Part shown: piece after piece, positions 16,403 through 23,943 of the stretch
How the letters are laid out: each line of letters starts with the position of its first letter
How positions within the stretch are numbered: the first letter of the stretch is position 1
Origin: Fonticella tunisiensis
GTDB lineage: Bacteria > Bacillota > Clostridia > Clostridiales > Caloramatoraceae
Direction: 5' to 3'
Assembly (NCBI RefSeq): GCF_004364155.1
Contig: NZ_SOAZ01000005.1
Location: 62,001 to 126,000 of the forward strand
Length of the DNA stretch: 64,000 nt
Notes under the pieces: model-generated
What the model was told of the DNA's origin: nothing
The model's database searches: none
What the model saw: the letters and a program-made list of their open reading frames with translations, nothing else
Translations under genes and position numbers: made by a program

Positions 16403-16783
16403 TTAATGTCTTCCAAGCTGTGGCCTTCTATCTATAATTTCTTCACAGTTCTCAAGTTCTGCCTCTTCTGTTGGATGTATTATGTTTATTACTTCAAGTA
16501 TTGCCTTTTTTGCATTTCCATACTTATCTATTCCCTTTACAATAACAGTGTGCATTGTTTCGGGTACCCTTGGTAATACAATAACTTCAACTCTATCTAT
16601 ATCCTTATCGTTTGCAACTTCCTCAACCGCACTTTCAATTCTTCCTGTTCTTAGCGATTGCATCTTTGCAGACTTCAAGTTTTCAAGTCCTCTAACTTCC
16701 AGCTTTTTATTTGGAGAGCGCTTGATTACGGCCTGCATAATCTTTAACATAAATTCTGGCAAACTTGTATGCATTAATTTCAT
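16403..16783 (-). CDS. unrecognised small protein of the sigma54 TRAP operon (126 aa)
   Basis: Not recognised. A 126-residue soluble protein with a basic N-terminal half (KIMQAVIKRSPNKKLEVRG) and an acidic C-terminal third (HPTEEAELENCEEIIDRR), no signal peptide. It follows the LarA-like gene by 7 bases and has a GGGAGTGATGAAAC leader. The stop is 13 bases before the start of the 340-residue protein, so the two may form a pair. Confidence 0.75.
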   Translation of the reverse strand: MKLMHTSLPEFMLKIMQAVIKRSPNKKLEVRGLENLKSAKMQSLRTGRIESAVEEVANDKDIDRVEVIVLPRVPETMHTVIVKGIDKYGNAKKAILEVINIIHPTEEAELENCEEIIDRRPQLGRH

Positions 16784-16789
16784 GTTTCA

Positions 16790-18034
16790 TCACTCCCAAT
16801 CCAAGATTAAGTTTCCATTGTTATCAAAGCTTATAATACAATTTTCATCGATTAATTCATACTTGTTACTATTGATATCCTTTAATAAACTTTCACTAAC
16901 ATATAGTTCTTCAAGGCTAAGTGTATTTTTTACAATGGCAAGTTTTGCTTCTTCAGGCTTTACATTACCTATGGTTTTTAGAGCCAGCTCTATGGCACTT
17001 CTATCATCCTTAGATATTACTGGTATCTTTGCTCTTTCTAAATAAGTAGTTGGAATTGTATTTGCATAGGTAATATCATAGTTTATTTTATCCACTAGCT
17101 TTCGGGTAGTTATGTCCGCAAGGCCAACTCCAAGTGCATTTCCGTAAGAAGAATCCGATAGATTCAAAACAGCTATCTTGTTAATTTTTGGAGTTTCAGG
17201 CTCCATTTCACCAAAAATCTTCATTCTGCCTATTACCTTTGTGTCCATTCCAGTACCACTGAACATCTTTCCCATCTCATAAACAATTAAAGCATCCAAA
17301 TAATCAGCAGGTATTTTAGGAACTATTGTTTTAGATTCTTTTAACAGATTTTTCTCCTCTTTCTCAAAAGCTTCCGGCAATACTGCCTTAAGCATATATG
17401 TATCATCACAGGAATTTTCAAGTATTGCCAATCCGAACATAATTGGTGCTTTTTCTAAAGCGACTCTTGCAGCTTCAAGTATAGCCTTACTAATTCCGTT
17501 TGAATGCATAGTTACTGCGCCCTTTGCTTTTCCGAGCCCTACAGCTATCATTTTCATCAAACCACTTTCAATTTCTCCACTAAAATCAGTGTGTGGTTTC
17601 ACACGATTTATAACAACAATTCCATCGGCATTATAGGCATTCTTATCCATATATACAGGAATGTCATTAGGAGTTCTTCCAATTTCAACCACATCCATGG
17701 AGGAAACTATGGGAACATCCATAGTTTCCTCAGTAATACCAAGCTTTTTTAAAACATTCTTTTGCCCTTCTGCTGTAGCTCCTCCATGGCTTCCCATTGC
17801 AGGAACTATAAATGGCTCAGCACCATAGTTCTTTAATACGTTGCAAACTGTTTTTATTATTGATGCAATATTAGATATACCTCTGCTTCCTGCAGTTACA
17901 GCTATCTTCATTCCTAGTTTTATTCTAGAGTTAATGTTAATTAAATTAAGTTGTTCTAAAATTTCTCGTTCTATATCATGTATTTTTAAAGTATTAAATC
18001 TCTGTTTTATTCTATAAATCCTAGGATAATTCAA
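16790..18034 (-). CDS. LarA-like protein (lactate racemase / nickel-pincer family, DUF2088)
   Basis: A 414-residue protein of the lactate-racemase (DUF2088/LarA) family, whose characterised members racemise or epimerise 2-hydroxyacids using a nickel-pincer nucleotide. The likely catalytic and cofactor residues are in place: His83 in AMGSHGGAT, His148 in RVKPHTDF, Lys161 in GLMKM and His177 in TMHSNG. The Lys-to-His spacing of 16 equals that of LarA Lys184-His200. A TTG start lies behind AAGGTGAT. No larB, larC or larE cofactor-making genes are in this window, so the cofactor would have to be made elsewhere. The next gene upstream is the TRAP large permease, suggesting a hydroxyacid substrate. 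Confidence 0.82.
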   Translation of the reverse strand: MNYPRIYRIKQRFNTLKIHDIEREILEQLNLININSRIKLGMKIAVTAGSRGISNIASIIKTVCNVLKNYGAEPFIVPAMGSHGGATAEGQKNVLKKLGITEETMDVPIVSSMDVVEIGRTPNDIPVYMDKNAYNADGIVVINRVKPHTDFSGEIESGLMKMIAVGLGKAKGAVTMHSNGISKAILEAARVALEKAPIMFGLAILENSCDDTYMLKAVLPEAFEKEEKNLLKESKTIVPKIPADYLDALIVYEMGKMFSGTGMDTKVIGRMKIFGEMEPETPKINKIAVLNLSDSSYGNALGVGLADITTRKLVDKINYDITYANTIPTTYLERAKIPVISKDDRSAIELALKTIGNVKPEEAKLAIVKNTLSLEELYVSESLLKDINSNKYELIDENCIISFDNNGNLILDWE

Positions 18035-18038
18035 CTTA

Positions 18039-19322
18039 TCACCTTCCCATTAAGATTTTTGGTAAGAACATCACTATATCAGGAATATAAGTTACAAGAA
18101 GCAGTGCAACTATATTTACTACAAGAAACGGTATCACTGCTTTTGTTATTCTCTCTAAACTTATCTTTTGAATACCACATGCAACGAATAAATTTACGCC
18201 AAGTGGCGGAGTAATCATTCCTATTGCAAGGTTTACAACCATAATTACACCAAAGAATATTGGATTTATTCCGAGTTTAACAACAAGAGGTAAGAATATA
18301 GGAGTAAGAATTATTATTGCTGCGTTAGTTTCCATAATACATCCAACAAATAATAGTAAAATGTTTATTAATAGAAGAAATACTGCTGGATTACTTGAAA
18401 AGCTAATAAAAGTTTTTGCAACAGCATCAGGAATTCTCTGGCTTGTCATAATCCAACCAAATACCTGGGCTGTTGATATTATAAGCATTACAACTGCTGT
18501 ACTTACACCTGAGTTAACTAGCACCTTTGGGAGCTGATTTATTTTAAGTTCTTTATATACAAAGAAACCTGCAATTAATCCATAAACAACAGCAACAGCA
18601 GATGCTTCCGTAGGAGTAAATATTCCTCCGTAAATACCTCCAAGTATTATTACAGGCATTAGAAGTGCCCAAAATGCATCTATAAAAGTTTTCCATAATC
18701 CTGACCACGAGAATTTCTCATTTTTATTTCCATATCCTCTTTTTTTAGAAATGTAATATGCCACTACCATAAGTGAGAGACCGACTACAATGCCAGGACC
18801 AAATCCACCGAGGAAAAGTGAACCTATTGAAACTCCCCCTATTACTCCGTATGTAACCATAGGAATGCTTGGAGGTATAATAATACCAATTGAGCCCGCA
18901 ATAGCCATTACAGCTGCAGCAAACCCTACATCATAACCTTCTTTAACCATTGCAGGAATTAGTATTGTACCAATTGCTGCAACCGTTGCCGGGCCTGATC
19001 CTGATATAGCTGCAAAAAACATACATGTTAGAACTCCAACCAGTGCAAGTCCACCTGGAAGGGAACCTACAATTTTGTTTGCAAAGTTTATTAGCCTTCT
19101 AGATATACCACCTCTTTCCATAAGAGCGCCGGCTATCATAAAGAAGGGAATGGCCATAAGTGGAAAGGAATCTGTCGCTGTAAACATTCTTTGAGCAACA
19201 ACAGCAAGGGGTATATTGCTTGTTAACGCCAAAGCAATTGCTGAGGATAATCCTAAAACAACAGCTATGGGCAGACCTAAAACTACAAAAACAACAAAGC
19301 TTGTTAAAAGTATTGAGCCCAT
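18039..19322 (-). CDS. dctM: TRAP transporter large permease, DctM family
   Basis: Large membrane subunit of a tripartite ATP-independent periplasmic (TRAP) transporter: 427 residues, about 12 hydrophobic segments, with family hallmarks IPFFMIAGALMERGGIS near residue 57, GSGPATVAAIG near 110 and GIMTPPLGVNLFVA-type sequence near 370 (here MITPPLGVNLFVACGI). It uses a sodium or proton gradient to import organic acids delivered by the binding protein. The genes are ordered dctP-dctQ-dctM as usual. The start follows GGAGGTG two bases after dctQ ends. Confidence 0.95.
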   Translation of the reverse strand: MGSILLTSFVVFVVLGLPIAVVLGLSSAIALALTSNIPLAVVAQRMFTATDSFPLMAIPFFMIAGALMERGGISRRLINFANKIVGSLPGGLALVGVLTCMFFAAISGSGPATVAAIGTILIPAMVKEGYDVGFAAAVMAIAGSIGIIIPPSIPMVTYGVIGGVSIGSLFLGGFGPGIVVGLSLMVVAYYISKKRGYGNKNEKFSWSGLWKTFIDAFWALLMPVIILGGIYGGIFTPTEASAVAVVYGLIAGFFVYKELKINQLPKVLVNSGVSTAVVMLIISTAQVFGWIMTSQRIPDAVAKTFISFSSNPAVFLLLINILLLFVGCIMETNAAIIILTPIFLPLVVKLGINPIFFGVIMVVNLAIGMITPPLGVNLFVACGIQKISLERITKAVIPFLVVNIVALLLVTYIPDIVMFLPKILMGR

Positions 19323-19324
19323 TA

Positions 19325-19834
19325 TTACACCTCCTTACTTGCTCTTTGTTGAGCTGATATGTCTTTATCTGGCTTAAACAATTCAAATAATGCTTGTCCA
19401 AATCTTAAAGTCATTAGGAATGTTCCCACTGGAAGTGCAAGGTATGCAAGCCACATTGGCATTCCCATTGCAGGAGATATTTGGTGGTTTAATATCTGTT
19501 TATGTATTATCCTTGAGCTTTCCTTAAAAACTATAATTGTAAAGATAGCACAAAGTATATATCCAAAAGCAGCTACATATTTTCTAAATTTTTCAGGAAG
19601 CAAAAGTGTAAAAGCTTCAATTCCTATATGTGCTCCCCTTTTTATCCCCATGCTTGCCCCTATAAAGGTTGTCCATACAAGGATGTATCTTGCCAATTCT
19701 TCTGACCATGTTAGTGAAAACTTAAATATAAATCGACATATTACCTGAACAACGACTACAACAGTCATAACTGAAAGTAAACCTATAATTAAGTATTCCT
19801 CTATATTATTTAAAGATCTTAAAATCCTTCTCAT
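19325..19834 (-). CDS. dctQ: TRAP transporter small permease, DctQ family
   Basis: Small membrane subunit of the TRAP transporter, 169 residues with four predicted membrane helices. It has the family's conserved SLTWSEELARYILVWTTFIG segment near residue 37 and RGAHIGIEAF near 65. It joins DctM in the membrane and is needed for transport. The start lies behind AGGAGG, 43 bases after dctP, and the stop is two bases before the dctM ATG. Confidence 0.93.
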   Translation of the reverse strand: MRRILRSLNNIEEYLIIGLLSVMTVVVVVQVICRFIFKFSLTWSEELARYILVWTTFIGASMGIKRGAHIGIEAFTLLLPEKFRKYVAAFGYILCAIFTIIVFKESSRIIHKQILNHQISPAMGMPMWLAYLALPVGTFLMTLRFGQALFELFKPDKDISAQQRASKEV

Positions 19835-19877
19835 GATTCCTCCTATAAATTCTAGAGAGTCTAACCACCCTCAGTAT

Positions 19878-20885
19878 TTATTTTTGAGCATCGATAGCTC
19901 TTTGGATTAACTCAGGGGTAATAACTTTTTCATATTGCTTGTATACGGATTGTACAGCATCTATAAAAGGTGCCTTATCAGGCTTATTTATTTTCATGCC
20001 TCTTTCTGCAAGGTCCTTTTCAAGCTTTGAATTCATATCATCTAGAAGTTGTCTTTCATAGTCTCTAGCTTCGAGTGCAGATTCTTTTATAGCCTTTTGG
20101 ATTTCTGGGGAGAGTTTCTCAAAAAAGAGCTTGCTAATAAGTAGTGGCGCTGGTGCATAAAAATGTTCTGTAAAAGATAGATACTTCTGAACTTCATAGA
20201 ATTTTGAAGTATCTATAACTGGAAGTGGGTTTTCCTGACCATCTATTGTTCCCTGTTGAAGCGCTGTAAACAATTCCCCAAATGCCATTGGAGTTGGTGA
20301 GGCTCCCATTGCTCTAAAGCTTGCCATATGAACAGGGTTTTCCATTGTCCTTATTTTCATGCCCTTCAAATCTTCTGGAGTATTTATAGGCTTTTTACTG
20401 TTTGTAATATTTCTAAATCCATTTTCAAAATAGCATAATCCTATAACTCCTTGATTTTCAAGGCTCTTTAAAAGTTCCTGGCCTATTGGTCCATCAACTA
20501 TCTGCCTTGCAGATTTAATATCTTTGAATATGAAAGGCAGGTCAAATACATAAAATTTTTTTGTAAAACTTGATAATGGTGCTGTTGAAACAAGTGTTGA
20601 CTCAAGCACCCCAATTTGAAGCCCCTCAACCATATCTCTTTCATTGCCAAGCTGTGAACTGTGGAAGATTTCCACCTTTACTTTACCATTGGTTTTCTGG
20701 CTTACAAGCTGGGCAAATTTTTCGAGTCCTAATTGATAAGGATGAGTTGGTGCTAACACATGTCCTATTTTGATAGTTATAACGTCATTTTTTAATGCTG
20801 TGTTAGCTTTGATATTTCCGCAACCAGTAAATAATGTGGAAAAAATTATAACTATCATTAATATTGAGATAGTTTTTTGGGACAT
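19878..20885 (-). CDS. dctP: TRAP transporter substrate-binding lipoprotein, DctP family
   Basis: Extracellular solute-binding component, 335 residues. The N-terminal signal ends in a lipobox (STLFTGC, Cys22), as expected for a Gram-positive lipoprotein. The body matches the DctP family: IKIGHVLAPTHPYQLGLEKF, then GLCYFENGFRNITNSKKP and GMKIRTMENPVHMASFRAMG, the last carrying the Arg that binds the substrate carboxylate. The substrate is therefore probably an organic acid. It is the first gene after the sigma54 promoter, with an AGGGAGGGG ribosome site. Confidence 0.95.
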   Translation of the reverse strand: MSQKTISILMIVIIFSTLFTGCGNIKANTALKNDVITIKIGHVLAPTHPYQLGLEKFAQLVSQKTNGKVKVEIFHSSQLGNERDMVEGLQIGVLESTLVSTAPLSSFTKKFYVFDLPFIFKDIKSARQIVDGPIGQELLKSLENQGVIGLCYFENGFRNITNSKKPINTPEDLKGMKIRTMENPVHMASFRAMGASPTPMAFGELFTALQQGTIDGQENPLPVIDTSKFYEVQKYLSFTEHFYAPAPLLISKLFFEKLSPEIQKAIKESALEARDYERQLLDDMNSKLEKDLAERGMKINKPDKAPFIDAVQSVYKQYEKVITPELIQRAIDAQK

Positions 20886-20933
20886 AGTTTCCCCTCCCTT
20901 TACTTAATTATTGCATTACATATATGTTATATA

Positions 20934-20949
20934 TGCAAAAGCTGTGCCA
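20934..20949 (-). promoter_or_regulatory. sigma54 (-24/-12) promoter of the TRAP/LarA-like operon
   Basis: On the minus strand the sequence reads TGGCAC-AGCTT-TTGCA, a full match to the sigma54 consensus TGGCAC-N5-TTGCW. It lies about 49 bases upstream of the dctP start codon, with transcription expected near 20922. It agrees with the sigma54 activator encoded at the end of the same operon. Confidence 0.93.
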
Positions 20950-21011
20950 TTAATATAAATTTCTTTATTTTGCTTATATTTTAGAATTTTCTATAATATT
21001 TTTTAAAAGAA

Positions 21012-21072
21012 TGTTATACCAAATTATTAGAAATCGTTAGAATATTGTTATATTTCTATTAAATTTATAACA
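21012..21072. promoter_or_regulatory. candidate upstream activator sites for the sigma54 regulator
   Basis: The heptamer TGTTATA occurs at 21012-21018 and 21046-21052 and in inverted form (TATAACA) at 21066-21072. The last two form an inverted repeat with a 13-base spacer, 65-125 bp upstream of the -24 element, the usual distance for enhancer sites. The region is very A/T rich, so chance similarity is possible. The remainder of 20950-21269 shows nothing else I can support. Confidence 0.4.
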
Positions 21073-21269
21073 TTTCAATTAACTATCGAGCTTTTTGCAT
21101 ACAAAAATTTAAATATATTTATAAATATACCGTTACTGTATCCAATTTCCAACTTATATTTGCTAAAAAAGTCTTAAATGCATTAAAAATCTAAAATTTT
21201 TTATTACAATTTATTGTTTAAATAAAGTAGACAGACATACGTACTTTATTAAATGATGTATTACTACTT

Positions 21270-21325
21270 GATATAAAAATAGCCATATGCCAGCCTTTTC
21301 ACTGACATATGGCTATTTTTATATC
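21270..21325. terminator. long perfect hairpin terminator overlapping a stop codon
   Basis: Two perfectly complementary 20-base arms (21270-21289 and 21306-21325) starting GATATAAAAATAGCCATATG enclose a 16-base loop. The right arm contains the TAA stop of the flavoprotein gene at 21319. The A/T-rich outer stem supplies the U-rich tail. It insulates the flavoprotein unit from the sigma54 promoter region. Confidence 0.8.
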
Positions 21326-22596
21326 AGCCTCTGCCTGAAGAAATCCTCCATTCTAAGCCTTTCAACCCTCTCCCTTATTTCTGCCACATCAGTTGTATAA
21401 AGCCCCAATTCCTTCATTCTTTCAAAATATCCTGCTCCGGCAAAGGTATATCTCTTGCGTATGCCCTCCTGTGTATCCTTCATACTGTTTTCATATCTAA
21501 TTATGTCGCCAACTGCAAGGGATACCGGAAGTTCAACAGGATCAAGGCCAATAGATGTTCTGACAGCGTTGTATCCTGCAAGGGTACCTGTTACTATAGC
21601 TTCAGTGTGCCCTACGAAAAGACCGCTTTTTTCTCCTGCACAGAAGAGATTATCTATTCCCTTAACCTTCATCGAATTATCCCTTGGAGCCATTGAAAGA
21701 TATCTTATGGAGTTTGCCTTCCCCCCTGAATATGGGTCCTCAAATTTTGCATTTTCAAAACCCTTTATTTTCCTTAGTTTGTCAAGGGGATAGTAGCTTG
21801 TCATAAGCTTTGCATGGCCTGTGTCAAGAAGCACAATTTGTTCCGCAAACTCTTTAAGTGCATACTGCTGGCATACTTTCATTTTAAGCTTATCCAGATT
21901 TACATCCTCAGGTGGAACCTGTGCAACATAAACTCCCTTTTCGTTTAGGGCATCTCTTATTTCCTTTGAGAGGGAATCCTTGTTAAGCTTACAGGAACCA
22001 CTCATGGCACCATAGCTTCCATCCTCCCTCATACCCATTAAATCCTCAACCCCGGCCCTTCGGCTTATACTTACCCTGGGTCCATAGGATGGGCATCTTA
22101 ATATGCACATCGAACAACCCTTACCGTATTTTATGCAGTTCCCCATAGGGCCTGTAGAACCGGTAGTTTCAATGAACACATCCCCTTCAATCAGTGTGCC
22201 GTCATGGAGGTATATGCCCTTTATGGCTTTTCCATCCATGCTTACATCCACAGCTCTAGCTTCAAAGAAAACATCTATGCCCATGTCATATATATACCTT
22301 CTAACATTAGGTTCAATTATTGTAACATCATAGAGCCAGGCGTGCTTATGCCCTGGAAAATCAATATTTTTATGCCTTGCACATCTGTCTGTTATATTAA
22401 AAATGTCTCCTGCTCCAAGGGCTATCATTTCCTCTGCAGCAGTAAACCTTCCATTGTTTCTCATAATTCCGCCAACGTTCCCAAGGCCCAGAAGCAAATC
22501 AGTCCTTTCAAGTATTAAAACATCTGCCCCGGATTTTTTAGCCTGAATTGCAGCTGCACAACCTGCCCATCCTCCCCCGATTATAACAACCTTCAT
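21319..22596 (-). CDS. FAD-dependent oxidoreductase (GidA-like flavoprotein)
   Basis: Flavoprotein of 425 residues. It has an N-terminal dinucleotide-binding motif VVIIGGGWAGCAAAIQAKKSG (GxGxxG, residues 3-10 region) and a C-terminal FAD segment, IDNLFCAGEKSGLFVGHTEA, reminiscent of GidA/TrmFO proteins. A cluster KYGKGCSMCILRCPSYGPR near residue 170 has three cysteines that could bind metal or a cluster. The reaction is unknown. Its ATG overlaps the stop of the upstream iron-sulfur flavoprotein (TGATG), so the two are made together and may form one electron-transfer complex. Confidence 0.8.
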   Translation of the reverse strand: MKVVIIGGGWAGCAAAIQAKKSGADVLILERTDLLLGLGNVGGIMRNNGRFTAAEEMIALGAGDIFNITDRCARHKNIDFPGHKHAWLYDVTIIEPNVRRYIYDMGIDVFFEARAVDVSMDGKAIKGIYLHDGTLIEGDVFIETTGSTGPMGNCIKYGKGCSMCILRCPSYGPRVSISRRAGVEDLMGMREDGSYGAMSGSCKLNKDSLSKEIRDALNEKGVYVAQVPPEDVNLDKLKMKVCQQYALKEFAEQIVLLDTGHAKLMTSYYPLDKLRKIKGFENAKFEDPYSGGKANSIRYLSMAPRDNSMKVKGIDNLFCAGEKSGLFVGHTEAIVTGTLAGYNAVRTSIGLDPVELPVSLAVGDIIRYENSMKDTQEGIRKRYTFAGAGYFERMKELGLYTTDVAEIRERVERLRMEDFFRQRLI

Positions 22597-23582
22597 CAAT
22601 TATCCATCTCCTTTAAGAATACTTCAGAAGGATCATATTGCTGCTTACAGGATCTTATCCTTTCACCCCGTATATTTATTATCTCACAGCTTCCACATAC
22701 TCCCTCGCCGCAGCACATAATGCTGTTGTTTACAGTAGAAAAATTTATACTCTTATCCAATCCACGTATAAAAGAAATCATCTTCCTATGAAACCAATCG
22801 CTACCTGCGCTTAAAACTACTTTAAAACCCCATTTCTTCAAAAGGTGTTCTATGATAGCAGCATTTTCACCACTTATATTGCCGCTCCTATCAAAAAAAC
22901 TTACATCCTCTACTTTACAACCAAGATCTTTGAACTTCTGCTTTGTGAAGTTCTCTGTACTCCTGCCCCTATCAAGAAGAACATAGACCTGGTTTCCATT
23001 TTCCATAACCTTCTTCGCTGCAAGCACTGCAGGAGCAGCAGAAACGCCCCTTGCAAGTATAAGACAGCTCTTATTCTTAAGCTCCTTTAAAAATCTCTGC
23101 CCCTGTATGCCATTCCAGTATGGCCCCTTTACTAAAATTTTATCTTCAACTTCTTTTAATGCTTTTGTCTTAGGGCCTACTATTCTTATTACTATTGAAA
23201 TTATGTTGTTTACCGTATCACTATTCATTATTGATGATGGGGTGCTGTAGGCTTCAATGTCACCTTCCCTTTTCAAAAACACATATGAGCCAATATTGTT
23301 TAACTCCCTTGCAAGGCCCTTTGTAACCTTTATATCCAGCTGAAATAAATCCTCCCTGAGTTTAACCGTTTCAACTATATCAAATTTCTTAAACTCCCTG
23401 CTCTTCTTACTTTTTAACCCATTGCAAATGAATTCCTGACACATACATGTTCCCTTCCAATTAAGGCAGTCACATACGTTCCTGTCCTGAAGCTGTGGGC
23501 ATATAATGCACTCCTTTCTTTCAGCAAGGGTACACGGACAAAAATCCGTTCCTGCGTCTATGCAATCAATATACCTGAGCAC
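22596..23582 (-). CDS. sulfide/dihydroorotate dehydrogenase-like FAD/NAD-binding protein
   Basis: Ferredoxin-NADP reductase-type subunit related to PyrK and the sulfide dehydrogenase beta subunit, 328 residues from a GTG behind AAAGGAGG. An unusual cysteine-rich N-terminus (FCPCTLAERKECIICPQ and CDCLNWKGTCMCQEF, about ten Cys in the first 55 residues) precedes the FAD/NAD domains (about 70-260). A C-terminal [2Fe-2S] motif MCCGEGVCGSC follows near residue 295. The classical PyrK lacks the N-terminal cluster region. It is paired with the flavoprotein at 21319. The likely role is electron transfer between NAD(P)H, flavin and iron-sulfur centres; the end reaction is unknown. Confidence 0.82.
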   Translation of the reverse strand: MLRYIDCIDAGTDFCPCTLAERKECIICPQLQDRNVCDCLNWKGTCMCQEFICNGLKSKKSREFKKFDIVETVKLREDLFQLDIKVTKGLARELNNIGSYVFLKREGDIEAYSTPSSIMNSDTVNNIISIVIRIVGPKTKALKEVEDKILVKGPYWNGIQGQRFLKELKNKSCLILARGVSAAPAVLAAKKVMENGNQVYVLLDRGRSTENFTKQKFKDLGCKVEDVSFFDRSGNISGENAAIIEHLLKKWGFKVVLSAGSDWFHRKMISFIRGLDKSINFSTVNNSIMCCGEGVCGSCEIINIRGERIRSCKQQYDPSEVFLKEMDN

Positions 23583-23818
23583 ATAAACAACCTCCTTTCC
23601 CATATAATTAGATTATTCACCTAAACTGAAATTGGTTACAATGATACAAAAATAAGACTCACTCCATGTTTCTTCAAGCTATATTCATTGCTTCATTTAG
23701 ATTTTATATAAAGTTGCAAAGACAATGATGTATTATACTCTGCTTTTATTTCAATGAGCTTTTCAGAGTAAAAGTAGCACAACACGTAAAATTAATATTT
23801 AGTAAGCAATTAAAATTC

Positions 23819-23895
23819 ATAAAAAAGGGTGGTTGATAAGCCCTGGTGTAATTCGTTAGTAAGCTTTACGAATTCACTTGGCCTGTCATCCACCC
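23819..23895 (-). terminator. large 69-nt hairpin terminator after dacB-type gene
   Basis: On the minus strand GGGTGG (23890-23895) pairs with CCACCC (23827-23832). A nested series of paired segments (TGA/TCA, GCC/GGC, GTG/CAC, ATTCGT/ACGAAT) gives a nearly continuous long stem, followed by TTTTTT. It ends the transcript of the carboxypeptidase at 23944. The minus strand also has an open frame through it (for instance EFVKLTNELHQGLSTTLFYE), discussed in the findings. The remainder of the 23583-23943 interval shows no further feature. Confidence 0.75.
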
Positions 23896-23943
23896 TGAGA
23901 TTTGAAACCTCTTCCACAGTATGGTAATGAATGGAATATATTT

